Positions 34,317 to 42,692 of a stretch of 64,000 nucleotides of DNA are shown here, piece by piece. The position numbers and the translations under genes are program-made. The stretch covers positions 1 through 64,000 of the forward strand of contig JAIYAY010000028.1 in the NCBI GenBank assembly GCA_027488785.1. Direction: 5' to 3'. Under the pieces are notes generated by a model that saw only the letters and a list, made by a program, of their open reading frames with translations, was not told the DNA's origin and ran no database searches. The stretch is from Sphingomonadales bacterium. Its GTDB lineage: Bacteria; Pseudomonadota; Alphaproteobacteria; Sphingomonadales; Sphingomonadaceae. Every line of letters starts with the position of its first letter. Position 1 is the stretch's first letter.

Positions 34317-35600
34317 TTGCCCGCGCTTACAAAAAATCCTTTTGCCGCCCGCTGGCTGCTAACCGGTGGAGCTCTTGCCTCGTTTTTTTGTCTGAAATTT
34401 GCCTTTGGTCTGGCGCTTATCGGAATTTCCAGTACCTATCTGTCGGTCGCTGGGTTTGTATCCTTCTCACAGTTCTTCCTCTTTTTCGCACTTCTCTCTA
34501 CAGTCGCGGCGGCAGGCGTCCAAAACGGGCTTGCGCGTCAAATAGCTATGGCAAATGGCGATGTCGCCGCTGAACATGGGGCAACCGCCGCCGCGTTCCG
34601 TATCTGGGCACTGGCCAGCGCAGCATTGATTTTTGCCTCATGTATTCTGCGACATACTTTTTCGGATCTTCTAGTTGGCGACAACAGTCTGGGGGCTGTA
34701 ATTCCGCTTGCGACATTGGCAGGTGCGGCGGGTGGATATGGCGTACTAGCCTGCGCGATATTGAACGGTCGGCAACGCGCGGCGACAAGCCTGCTTTTGC
34801 AATCAGCAGGTTTGATATTCGGCGGAATGCTCTGCATATGGTGGTTGCGCAATGGGGACCCCTTAGCAGCAGTTTTGGGATATGCAGCTGGCCCAATGCT
34901 GACCAGCGCATTGGCTGCTGCCATCTTATCCCGACACGGAATTCGGTTTGGTCCGACCCAGAAATTCAACTGGTCAGAAACACGTTTATTGCTTGGCTAT
35001 TCGATCGCGTTTCTGGCGGTGGCGGTGATTATGCCGGGTACGCTGTTCGGGCTCAGACATTTTTACCGCGAAAGCTTTGGGACTGATTTGCTGGGCTACT
35101 GGCTAGCGGCCAACCGTGTTTCAGACGTTACTAGCCAAATTCTAGGCCTGTACATGGCGCAGATTTTCTTACCGCAAGTGGCCCGTAAAGCCGAACCAGG
35201 CAGAATCGGGAAGCTGTTGCGAAACACCCTGTTTATGGCATCGGCGGTGATGCTTGGGGGTTGGGCTCTCTTCATGATTGGTGCACCTTTCTTCGTCACC
35301 ACTTTTTTCTCCCCTGCATATTTGCCCGCCATTCCGTTTATCGCTGGTTATCTTCTCGGTGACGGATTGCGAGTTACTGCTTCGATGGCCATGCACTGCA
35401 TGCTGGCACGGCGACGTCTTGCTGCTGCCATTGGGATCGAATTTGGAACTGCTGCATTCATGACGGCCTATTTGTTGATTTTCATTCGTCTGGGCTACGC
35501 ACAGGCACCATATTGGGCATATCCGGCCGCTTATGGGACGATAACGGTGTTTCTCATTGCTGCGTTTCTCGGAAATTACAAAAAAGTGGTAAATAGCTAA
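34317..35600 (+). CDS. Wzx-type polysaccharide flippase
   Basis: A polytopic membrane protein of about 427 residues with roughly 12 hydrophobic segments, of the MOP/PST superfamily. It should flip undecaprenyl-PP-linked repeat units across the inner membrane. The start is uncertain: TTG 34317 (GGAG 10 bases upstream) avoids overlap with the hydrolase, whereas ATG 34251 or 34215 would overlap it by up to 95 bases. Paired with the Wzy-like gene at 36028 and the Wza/Wzc genes, it indicates Wzx/Wzy-dependent assembly. Confidence 0.82.
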   Translation: MPALTKNPFAARWLLTGGALASFFCLKFAFGLALIGISSTYLSVAGFVSFSQFFLFFALLSTVAAAGVQNGLARQIAMANGDVAAEHGATAAAFRIWALASAALIFASCILRHTFSDLLVGDNSLGAVIPLATLAGAAGGYGVLACAILNGRQRAATSLLLQSAGLIFGGMLCIWWLRNGDPLAAVLGYAAGPMLTSALAAAILSRHGIRFGPTQKFNWSETRLLLGYSIAFLAVAVIMPGTLFGLRHFYRESFGTDLLGYWLAANRVSDVTSQILGLYMAQIFLPQVARKAEPGRIGKLLRNTLFMASAVMLGGWALFMIGAPFFVTTFFSPAYLPAIPFIAGYLLGDGLRVTASMAMHCMLARRRLAAAIGIEFGTAAFMTAYLLIFIRLGYAQAPYWAYPAAYGTITVFLIAAFLGNYKKVVNS

Positions 35601-35684
35601 CTGCTTTTTTGAATTCTTCCTGTCTCAGCGCACCTGAAAACACCTATCGTCATATTGTGGAGGCCATTAGGTTTGTTGTTAAGC

Positions 35685-35892
35685 CGCCCTGGCAGTCGCA
35701 CGGACAATGCGTTCGTGGAGAGCTATAATAGCCGTGTCCGGGCGGAATGCATGAATGGAAACTGATTCTTGAGCTTGGCCGACGCACAGGCTAAATGTGA
35801 GGCACGGCGGAGAGACTATAATGAAGTCCGGCCGCACAGATCCCTTGGTAACCAAGCCCTAATAGAGCGCGCTTTTGCATCAGGGCAGGCAT
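35685..35892 (+). pseudogene. 3' remnant of a second IS3-family transposase
   Basis: Translation in one frame gives RPGSRTDNAFVESYNSRVRAECMNGN, a TGA stop, then FLSLADAQAKCEARRRDYNEVRPHRSLGNQ. This is the conserved end of IS3-family OrfB (second Asp, E of the DDE triad, and the YNxxRPHxSLG tail). The N-terminal part is gone. It differs in sequence from the remnant at 29143, so at least two elements inserted here. It lies between the converging flippase and polymerase genes. Confidence 0.85.
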
Positions 35893-35910
35893 GCCTGCCC
35901 TGATGCAAAA
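35873..35910. repeat. Perfect 38-bp palindrome
   Basis: The left half TTTTGCATCAGGGCAGGC (35873-35890) meets its exact reverse complement at a central ATGC. There is no spacer. It overlaps the end of the IS remnant and lies between convergent genes. The T tract is upstream and the A tract downstream on both strands, the reverse of an intrinsic terminator. Confidence 0.9.
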
Positions 35911-35914
35911 AGAG

Positions 35915-35937
35915 CCAGTCTTTCTCATAAAGACTGG
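35915..35937. repeat. 9-bp inverted repeat next to the palindrome
   Basis: CCAGTCTTT (35915-35923) and AAAGACTGG (35929-35937) are perfect inverted repeats with a 5-base loop, 4 bases after the 38-bp palindrome. Together they form a hairpin-rich patch in the gap between the flippase and polymerase genes (35601-36027); the rest of that gap has no supportable gene. Confidence 0.75.
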
Positions 35938-36027
35938 ACCAAAGTTGGAGCTAAGGGCAATCAAGGGCCAGACTCTGATTATAAATGGAGGGGATTTACA
36001 GGGTCACGTTGGAAGCCTTAAAACAAA

Positions 36028-37350
36028 TCAGGCGCGCAAAATACCAGGGGTTTTTGGAGGCGCGGAGCTTTCGTGCCTGCTCAACGTCCAGAAAAATCCC
36101 CAGAACAGTGTTGTTAAATATGCCTCTAATGTGCCCATCATCTGGTTGTTAGCGGGAAAATAGAATATCATCATCATGATCACACAAAAGAAAACCGCTG
36201 CTTTATCGTTTACCCCGTATACCGCATCAACCCAAGACCGCCCCCAAAGATATCCGATAAATGCCAATATAATAGGGACACCCCAAAAACTAACATCACT
36301 AGCAAGCCACGTTGCTGCTGTTGACCAATGGGAATCGCTAGACCAAGCATCTTGGTTCAACCGCTCAATATATGTACTGTTAAGATACGCAGCATCGCCG
36401 CCTTGCATTCTGTACAGGCTCCCCACAATTGGGGAATGCCCCAAGCCCCATGTCGGCACAAAGTCGTGTTGCAAAGCAAGCGAGAGACCGTAATATCCTT
36501 GCGAGAGATAACCTGTCAAAGATCCAATCGCTGAAATAATTATGGGTGGAAGATCTCTGTAAACGGGGCCATCATAATTTGCGCACACGTATCCGCCTCC
36601 TATGCACAATGAAGACGCGGAGCCTCCTAGTCGTGCTTCCACACGCCCAGTAAGGGCGGCAAGCACGCCTAGCGTTAGAACACAGCCCGCCACGATTTTT
36701 GGCCAATGCTGAGAAAATCTAGGCATCGTTTTCGATTGACGATAGATTGAGATTAAAAAAGCTGCGCCGCCCACAATTACCAAATCAGCAAGCTCCCTAG
36801 TAGTACCGCGCAACACGGACAGGATCATGGAACTCAAAATGGTCCCGATGAATAGAAATCGAGTTGCTGTCGATAAATTTCTCCAACACAAGATTCCGAG
36901 CGGAAGAACAGCAAACATGAAAGGCCCAAAAAGCGCTCTCGCTAAGATCATTAATCCTCTAGAATCTTGTGTTAATTCAAGCTGTTCTCGTAATTTTGAA
37001 TAAGCTTCTCTCTGGTCTGAAAGTGCCTGAAGTACCTCCCATGGCGCACGCCCCGTATAAATTTGCGCCGTCGGATATAGCAAAAGGATACTGGAAAGCC
37101 CGCCTATCAAAAGTATAGTATTTCTACTCTTTAGGTCATTTTGTTTCGGGCTTTTTTTTAATCCAACATTAAAAAAGGTAGCTGTAGCAACCCCGAGAAC
37201 TATCATGTAAAAAAGTACCGGCCACATGCTAATAAAAGGCCAATCCATAGGCCCAATATAAAACAACGTAAGCGTAAAAATGATGTATCCCATCCCGAGT
37301 TTTAGTGGAAAATTACTGTGAATTTTTTTTGAAGAGTAATTTTCTATCAT
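36028..37350 (-). CDS. Wzy-type O-antigen/oligosaccharide repeat polymerase
   Basis: A 440-residue polytopic inner-membrane protein with around 10-12 hydrophobic helices and a large periplasmic loop (about 235-335) containing GGYVCANYDGPVYRDLPP and WGLGHSPIVGSLYRMQGGDAAYLNSTY. That layout and the Arg-rich loops are typical of Wzy polymerases, which are too variable to name by sequence alone. It should join repeat units on undecaprenyl-PP in the periplasm. It overlaps the upstream glycosyltransferase gene by 4 bases. AT-rich relative to its neighbours. Confidence 0.78.
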   Translation of the reverse strand: MIENYSSKKIHSNFPLKLGMGYIIFTLTLFYIGPMDWPFISMWPVLFYMIVLGVATATFFNVGLKKSPKQNDLKSRNTILLIGGLSSILLLYPTAQIYTGRAPWEVLQALSDQREAYSKLREQLELTQDSRGLMILARALFGPFMFAVLPLGILCWRNLSTATRFLFIGTILSSMILSVLRGTTRELADLVIVGGAAFLISIYRQSKTMPRFSQHWPKIVAGCVLTLGVLAALTGRVEARLGGSASSLCIGGGYVCANYDGPVYRDLPPIIISAIGSLTGYLSQGYYGLSLALQHDFVPTWGLGHSPIVGSLYRMQGGDAAYLNSTYIERLNQDAWSSDSHWSTAATWLASDVSFWGVPIILAFIGYLWGRSWVDAVYGVNDKAAVFFCVIMMMIFYFPANNQMMGTLEAYLTTLFWGFFWTLSRHESSAPPKTPGILRA

Positions 37351-38588
37351 AGGTCTAACTCAGTCCTTTCAAGATATCGGCGATATGTTGACTGCATTAT
37401 GTGAGTTGCCGCTTGATTAACATCAAATACTTCGTTTAGCGCTCGTCTTCCTGCCGCGGCCATAGCGCTACGCATATCCGAATTTCGCACTAATGTTTCT
37501 AGAGTTTTTAGCAGTTCTTGTGGATCACCTGCTCTGACTACTTTACCGAATCCGTGCAGATCAACAAAATCGCGGAAATCCGTATCATCCTCCACGGCCG
37601 CCACGATCGGCAGAGATGCCTGCAAATAGTCCAGAGTTTTGGAAGGAAAGGTCGGAATGTCCGCTATCGGAACTGTCACGACCAAGCCGATGTCACACGC
37701 GGTTGCCAGCGTGAGATAGGACTTACGATCTAGGCTACGCAAATGGGAGACGTTTCCTCCGCCATTTGCAATATATGCTTTAACCAGATGAACGAGCCGT
37801 CCGTCGCCGGCCATTACAAAGTGCAAATCAGGGATCAATTCCTGGGCAAGCCGGGCTGTTTCCAAAATTTGTTCGATACCGCGCCCTTGGGTTATCTGAC
37901 CACCAAATATTGCAATAACCTTATCACGCGGCAAAGCAAACTTTGCACGCACTGAGTCATTATCTAATGATAAGGTCGGCAGGATCGAGGTGCTGAGAGG
38001 CAGGATTGTGATTTCTTGCTCCGGCCTGAGCGTGTAATGCTCGCGCAGATAGGCAACATTTTTCTGCGACATGCAGGCAATAGTGTGAAATTTCCGGATT
38101 AGGGTGTTCTCAAATTTTTTGGCAATATGGAATATCAAGCCGTTTGGAATCAAGCCGATAGCACGTTGATGAAAAGGGAAAAAATCGACTATATACAGAT
38201 AGAAGTGAGCATTTGCATATCTTTTAAATGCCCAACGCAAGACAAAGGCCATCGTCACTGATGGGCTCGTCGTGTAGACTAGGTCAAACTGTTCGTCACG
38301 CAAGAATGTTTGCAAATAACGACGCGCAATGAGCGATGAAAATGTCCAGCGTAGAACTAGTGATATCGCATTACCGAACCGCGTAATGCGCAATACTGGG
38401 ACGCGCAGTACTCTCAGCGCCTCGCTTTCGGCATATATGCGGACATCCGTTTCCAACCTTTGCCAAGGAATGACCACAACCTTCACCGAATGCCCTTGCG
38501 AAACAAAGGTATCCGCAAGCTGGTGTGGAGAGTCATCCGGCTCACCCTGAGCGCTGAACTGAGTTAGAAGCATAAGAATTTTAGCCAT
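37347..38588 (-). CDS. GT4-family glycosyltransferase
   Basis: A 413-residue retaining GT-B glycosyltransferase. The N-terminal half shows the usual start (KILMLLTQFSAQGEPDDSPHQLADTF); the C-terminal half carries VIAIFGGQITQGRGIEQILETARL, HFVMAGDG and the EX7E-like nucleotide-sugar site around PSKTLDYLQASLPIVAAVE. It should add one sugar of the repeat unit at the cytoplasmic face of the membrane. The sugar cannot be assigned. It is the first gene of a two-gene minus-strand operon with wzy. Confidence 0.88.
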   Translation of the reverse strand: MAKILMLLTQFSAQGEPDDSPHQLADTFVSQGHSVKVVVIPWQRLETDVRIYAESEALRVLRVPVLRITRFGNAISLVLRWTFSSLIARRYLQTFLRDEQFDLVYTTSPSVTMAFVLRWAFKRYANAHFYLYIVDFFPFHQRAIGLIPNGLIFHIAKKFENTLIRKFHTIACMSQKNVAYLREHYTLRPEQEITILPLSTSILPTLSLDNDSVRAKFALPRDKVIAIFGGQITQGRGIEQILETARLAQELIPDLHFVMAGDGRLVHLVKAYIANGGGNVSHLRSLDRKSYLTLATACDIGLVVTVPIADIPTFPSKTLDYLQASLPIVAAVEDDTDFRDFVDLHGFGKVVRAGDPQELLKTLETLVRNSDMRSAMAAAGRRALNEVFDVNQAATHIMQSTYRRYLERTELDL

Positions 38589-39243
38589 TACACCCCTATC
38601 TGAAAAAATTACGCCGAACGCCTTCTTTGGATCAGTCTAGGCCGCCGAAGCTTGTAGCCGGTCAGTTTAGCTCACGCATTCTCGATACGTTTCGCAGGGC
38701 TACTTAACATCGTGAAGCAATCGCGTCCATCCGGGACCACGCGATTCCGATTTTCACGCCAATGACGACGCGCTTGCCGGATAATGCATACAAGCTTTAG
38801 GCGAAAGCTGTTTATAAAATTTCCAAGCCTCTTTGGGGGGAGCTTAATCTCTAGGTAGGCGTAAGTGTTACCGGAATATCATATAGCAAGAGGTGTTATC
38901 ACCTGCTTTCCAGATGCAGACAGGGAAACAGCCATAGTCTCTCTCAAAGAATTGGTTTTTCATTGCCAATTTTTCAATTTTTGTATTTTAAGAACTGTAA
39001 TCTAGTTAGATCCGTGAATTGTTGTGATTTTATTAGTATAGGTAAGCGCAGGAATGAGCTTGAAATACAGCGAATTATTGAATTGCATTTCGACTGCCTG
39101 ATCGTAAATTTCAAATTTAAATAGGTGCCGCTGGGGCTGAGTAATTTTTTATTGTTAAATAAAATTCAATCAAACTTAGAAGTGTTTATTTCTAGATGAA
39201 CCAACCTTGATAAAAATCTATCTGGCCCAATTTCATATAAGAA
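38589..39243. other. AT-rich divergent intergenic region
   Basis: 655 bases between divergent glycosyltransferase genes without a supportable gene on either strand. It must contain the promoters for both directions. A small hairpin AGGTG-TTAT-CACCT lies near 38892-38905. The left part (38590-38800) is more GC-rich and could be eroded coding or insertion-sequence debris, but I could not identify it. No JUMPstart/ops element (GGCGGTAG) is seen. Confidence 0.45.
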
Positions 39244-39282
39244 GTGTTGCCACTGCGCCTTATGCCGCCCATAAACGGGTTT

Positions 39283-40518
39283 ATGCGAATTTTGTTAATT
39301 ACACAATGGTTCCAGCCGGAACCACATTTTAAGGGCTTACCGCTTGCGCGGTCACTTAGAGACCTCGGCCATAAAGTTGAGGTGCTTACTGGCTTCCCAA
39401 ATTATCCAGGAGGGAAACTATACCCTGGCTATCGTGTAAAAACATGGATGCGCGAATATATGGACGGTATTCCGGTCATGCGTGGGGCATTGTACCCCAG
39501 CCACGATCGATCTGTGTTCAAACGCATCCTTAATTATTTGTCATTTGCACTATCTAGCACTCTGCTAGTTTTATTTCTTCGGCGACCTGATGTTGTTTAT
39601 GTTTATTGTCCGCCCATGACATCGGCCGCGGGGGCTGTAATTTTGAAAATGCTTCGAAGAGTTCCATATGTTATTGATGTACAAGATCTGTGGCCCGACA
39701 CCTTAACCTCTACAGGTATGGTAAAAGAGGGCCTGATGTTAAAGCTCGTTGGGGCTTGGAGCACGTTTGCTATGCGTCGCGCTGATGCACTTATTGTGCT
39801 GTCGTCTGGGTTTAAGTCACGGTTAGAAAGCCGTAGCATTGAACGACCTATTCACGTAATTCAGAACTGGGCGCCTCCGGAAATTGAAACAATGGTGAAG
39901 TCCGCGGAGATCAAAAATAGAAGGGATATTAAAACTTTCAATATTCTATTTGCGGGTAATATTGGGCAAGCGCAGGCGCTAGACACAGTCATTGTTGCTG
40001 CTCAACGCCTTAAACGGGAGCGTTCTAATATTCAATTTACGCTGATAGGTACAGGCGTCGATTTAGATCGTCTTCGTGCCGCAAGTATCGCAGCCAAGAC
40101 AGATAATATCTTGTTTTTACCACCCCGCAAACCAAGCGACATGGCGTCGGTATTCTCGGAAGCAGACGGGTTACTAGTGCACCTTCGCGACGACCCACTT
40201 TTCTCTATCACCATTCCTTCTAAAACACAGGCTTATCTCGCAATTGGACGGCCCATTCTTATGGGAGTAAGCGGTGACGCTGCTGCTTTAGTCAAAGCAG
40301 CACGAGCGGGTATTTGCTTTAAACCTGAGGACGCAGATAGTCTTGCCGAGGCAGCGATTAAACTCTCCCAGATGACGGCCTCAGCGCGAGAACAAATGGG
40401 CCGCGCCGGCGCTGCCTTTTATGACGAGCATCTCTCTTTCAATAAAGGTATCAGTAAGTTAGAAAGAGTTTTAACGAGCGTTGCAAAAGGTAATAACCAA
40501 AATACCAATTTCATCTAA
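39283..40518 (+). CDS. WbuB-family glycosyltransferase, probable L-fucosaminyltransferase
   Basis: A 411-residue GT4 enzyme if started at ATG 39283 (MRILLITQWFQPEPHFKG, the usual family N-terminus); an in-frame start at 39244 would add 13 residues. Segments VLTGFPNYPGGKLYPGY, PPMTSAAGAVILKMLRRVPYVIDVQDLWPDTL and NILFAGNIGQAQALDTVI are characteristic of WbuB-like transferases, and the donor site follows near PSKTQAYLAIGRPILMGV. WbuB in E. coli transfers L-FucNAc, which fits the complete UDP-L-FucNAc pathway upstream. The donor assignment is inference. Confidence 0.85.
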   Translation: MRILLITQWFQPEPHFKGLPLARSLRDLGHKVEVLTGFPNYPGGKLYPGYRVKTWMREYMDGIPVMRGALYPSHDRSVFKRILNYLSFALSSTLLVLFLRRPDVVYVYCPPMTSAAGAVILKMLRRVPYVIDVQDLWPDTLTSTGMVKEGLMLKLVGAWSTFAMRRADALIVLSSGFKSRLESRSIERPIHVIQNWAPPEIETMVKSAEIKNRRDIKTFNILFAGNIGQAQALDTVIVAAQRLKRERSNIQFTLIGTGVDLDRLRAASIAAKTDNILFLPPRKPSDMASVFSEADGLLVHLRDDPLFSITIPSKTQAYLAIGRPILMGVSGDAAALVKAARAGICFKPEDADSLAEAAIKLSQMTASAREQMGRAGAAFYDEHLSFNKGISKLERVLTSVAKGNNQNTNFI

Positions 40519-41188
40519 GTACTCTCACCGAGACAAATGCTTCAGCGGCAGCAACGCCAATTTGCGAACCGCGGTATGTCGCAAGCGCCCGTAATGCTTG
40601 CAACGACCGAGGCATCGGCGGATCCTGCACCTGCGAAGCGAAGCATGAAAATGCCTCTAATTTCTTATCAATGTGATCGCTGATGTCATAGAATGTGTTC
40701 GGAATAAATGCCTGCTCGACATATGGGATATTGAGATGGGTTTCAGATGGAACTTCATAACAATATACTTCACGGATTTGTCTACCTAGCGGAAGGTAAG
40801 GGCGCCAAGCGATGGATGCGGCATGAAAAACTTCCCGGTGGTCACCGTGCAAATCAAGCGGAAACGGAACAAATAGCCTTTCGGGCCTAATGCGATCAAT
40901 AAGATCAAAAATTGATTTGTTCAGAGCATGTTTGGGTAAGTCTGGCAAGAGAACCGTTGGCAAGTTGAGCGCTTCTATCAGTTGGGCGCCAAGCACATTA
41001 CAAGCCGCCGCCATTTCAGTCCGAACTTGTTTAAAGCCTTCTGAGGGGTATAAAGGATGTGGTCCGGTCCCCTCTCCCGTTACCAATCCCACAATGACTT
41101 CGTGACCTTCGGCAGCTAGCCGAGCCATTGTTCCCCCGCAGCCCAAAGTTTCATCATCAGGGTGGGGCGCAAGTATTAATGTTTTCAT
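40511..41188 (-). CDS. PIG-L/LmbE-family deacetylase
   Basis: A 225-residue zinc-dependent N-deacetylase. The metal-binding motif AHPDDE is at residues 7-12 and HGDH at about 114-117. Family members remove acetyl groups from GlcNAc-containing substrates. It overlaps the formyltransferase gene by 4 bases (ATGA), so it may deacetylate a sugar before or after formylation, or trim the assembled unit. Its 3' end overlaps the convergent glycosyltransferase by 8 bases. Confidence 0.9.
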   Translation of the reverse strand: MKTLILAPHPDDETLGCGGTMARLAAEGHEVIVGLVTGEGTGPHPLYPSEGFKQVRTEMAAACNVLGAQLIEALNLPTVLLPDLPKHALNKSIFDLIDRIRPERLFVPFPLDLHGDHREVFHAASIAWRPYLPLGRQIREVYCYEVPSETHLNIPYVEQAFIPNTFYDISDHIDKKLEAFSCFASQVQDPPMPRSLQALRALATYRGSQIGVAAAEAFVSVRVLR

Positions 41189-42114
41189 ATGGCTAGTTCC
41201 TGTTTACCGAGCTGACTTTGAAATCGAACTTGGCCTAGTAATGGCGCTCCTCCTGCATCATAGTCAGTGATCCGCAAGTATTCTCCATCTCCACAGCGGA
41301 CAATTGGATCTCCGCGATAATAATCGACCACTTGCCCAGCCGCTGCATGAATGGGATGTAGTTGATGCCATGGCTCTGCCGCCCAGATAATCACTCTCCG
41401 TTTTTGCGTAAAGGTAAAAGCACCCGCATAGGGCTGTGTAGAAGCACGAATCAATCGGTCGATGGAAACATGCGTTCCCTGCCAGTCAATTAGACTATCG
41501 GCGGCGGTTCGTCGGGCGCAATAACTAATGCCCTCATCCCGCTGTTCTTGCGCCTCTAAATGTCCGCGTTCAAGGCGTGGAAGCAATTCTCGGATCATTC
41601 CGTCAAGCGCAGTCGCAAGTTTATTTCCCAGGCTAGAAACCGTCTCGCGGTCGCTTAAGGGAATTCGCACCTGAGCAAGAATCGCTCCATCATCGACACC
41701 ATCGCCTAGCTGGAAAAGCGTAGCACCCGTTTCGGCCAAGCCTAACAAAATTGTCCAACCAATAACTGCCCTCCCTCGCATTGCCGGTAGCAAGCTTGGG
41801 TGGAAACCAACGCAACCAACTCGGGCTGTTTCGCGAAGCTCAGGACCAACAATTTGTGACCAGCCAATAACCAAAAGAATGTCGGGCATTAGCTGGCGCA
41901 CGTGAGTAATGAAATCATTATCATTGGTCGAGTTGACGAACAAAACGTCAGTGCTTTCGTCGGTCAGAGCTGCAAGATTAACGTAGTCCGCGTGGCGTCT
42001 TTGGCCAATTTCAGGATCTAAAGTAACAAGCAAAATTGGCGGGTTGCCCGCCTCCTGCATTGCGCGTAACGCAATTTCAGTACTACCGACCGCACCGATT
42101 AGGATTGCTCGCAT
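41185..42114 (-). CDS. Sugar N-formyltransferase-like protein
   Basis: A 309-residue protein of the methionyl-tRNA formyltransferase fold. The catalytic region reads GFHPSLLPAMRGRAVIGWTILLG followed by TGATLFQLGDGVDDGAIL; the His and the second Asp of the usual N-H-D triad are present, but the Asn of NxH is Gly. A C-terminal OB-like domain follows (about 205-305). Context with a PglE-like aminotransferase suggests N-formylation of a 4-amino sugar nucleotide using 10-formyl-THF. The start at 42114 has GAGAGG 9 bases upstream; an in-frame start further up would overlap the neighbour more. It is not the housekeeping fmt, which normally adjoins def. Confidence 0.8.
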   Translation of the reverse strand: MRAILIGAVGSTEIALRAMQEAGNPPILLVTLDPEIGQRRHADYVNLAALTDESTDVLFVNSTNDNDFITHVRQLMPDILLVIGWSQIVGPELRETARVGCVGFHPSLLPAMRGRAVIGWTILLGLAETGATLFQLGDGVDDGAILAQVRIPLSDRETVSSLGNKLATALDGMIRELLPRLERGHLEAQEQRDEGISYCARRTAADSLIDWQGTHVSIDRLIRASTQPYAGAFTFTQKRRVIIWAAEPWHQLHPIHAAAGQVVDYYRGDPIVRCGDGEYLRITDYDAGGAPLLGQVRFQSQLGKQELAI

Positions 42115-42691
42115 ATTGTAATGCCTCTCGAATAAGGGGTTCGTTACGCTTTTCACCAATAAAAACGGTTACAACCGTCATTAAAATTATTTGCAAATCT
42201 CGCAGGCCGGACGTGTGGTCGGCATAATATACGTCGATTGCGAATTTTTCATTATTTGTTAGCAGCGTGTTTCCGCTAACTTGCGAAAGCCCGGTTAGCC
42301 CAGGAAGAACCCGAGACCGAGCTTGCAATACCCCATGAGCCTCAATTAAACTCTTTGGAAGTGGCCTCGGTCCCACAAAGGACATATCGCCACGTGCTAT
42401 CAACAGCAACTCCGGCAACTCATCGAGCCTATAGCGTCGCATGAATCTACCCGTGGGAGTTATTCGATCATCATCAGGAAGAAGCATACCATTTGCATCA
42501 TAATCGTTCCGCATGGATCTAAATTTCGCTAACGTAAATTCCACACCTCCAAGACCTGAGCGCACTTGGCGGAATAAGATTGGTCGCCCTATTGAAATAA
42601 ACACGGCAACAGCCAAACCGAACATCGCCGGCGCTGAAAAAATCAAGCCTATTATTGAAAACACTATATCAAATAGTCTCTTTCTCGACAT
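42083..42691 (-). CDS. PglC-like initiating sugar-phosphate transferase
   Basis: A 202-residue monotopic phosphoglycosyl transferase of the bacterial sugar transferase family. An N-terminal membrane helix (about 5-35) is followed by the soluble core with VRSGLGGVEFTLAKFRSMR, RYRLDELPELL (catalytic Asp-Glu pair), GDMSFVGPRPLP and LPGLTGLSQVSGN. It should transfer a sugar-1-phosphate, probably the QuiNAc4N derivative made by its neighbours, to undecaprenyl phosphate and so start repeat-unit assembly. The start is ATG 42691; TTG 42703 is possible. Confidence 0.92.
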   Translation of the reverse strand: MSRKRLFDIVFSIIGLIFSAPAMFGLAVAVFISIGRPILFRQVRSGLGGVEFTLAKFRSMRNDYDANGMLLPDDDRITPTGRFMRRYRLDELPELLLIARGDMSFVGPRPLPKSLIEAHGVLQARSRVLPGLTGLSQVSGNTLLTNNEKFAIDVYYADHTSGLRDLQIILMTVVTVFIGEKRNEPLIREALQYASNPNRCGR

Positions 42692-42692
42692 A

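Noticed and set aside
35873-35910. Palindrome as a bidirectional terminator between flippase and polymerase genes
   Set aside because: Terminators need A before and T after the stem; here the tracts are in the opposite order and the stem has no loop spacer.
38589-38830. Possible insertion-sequence debris left of the WbuB-type gene
   Set aside because: The sequence is more GC-rich than its surroundings, but no transposase motif could be read in any frame.
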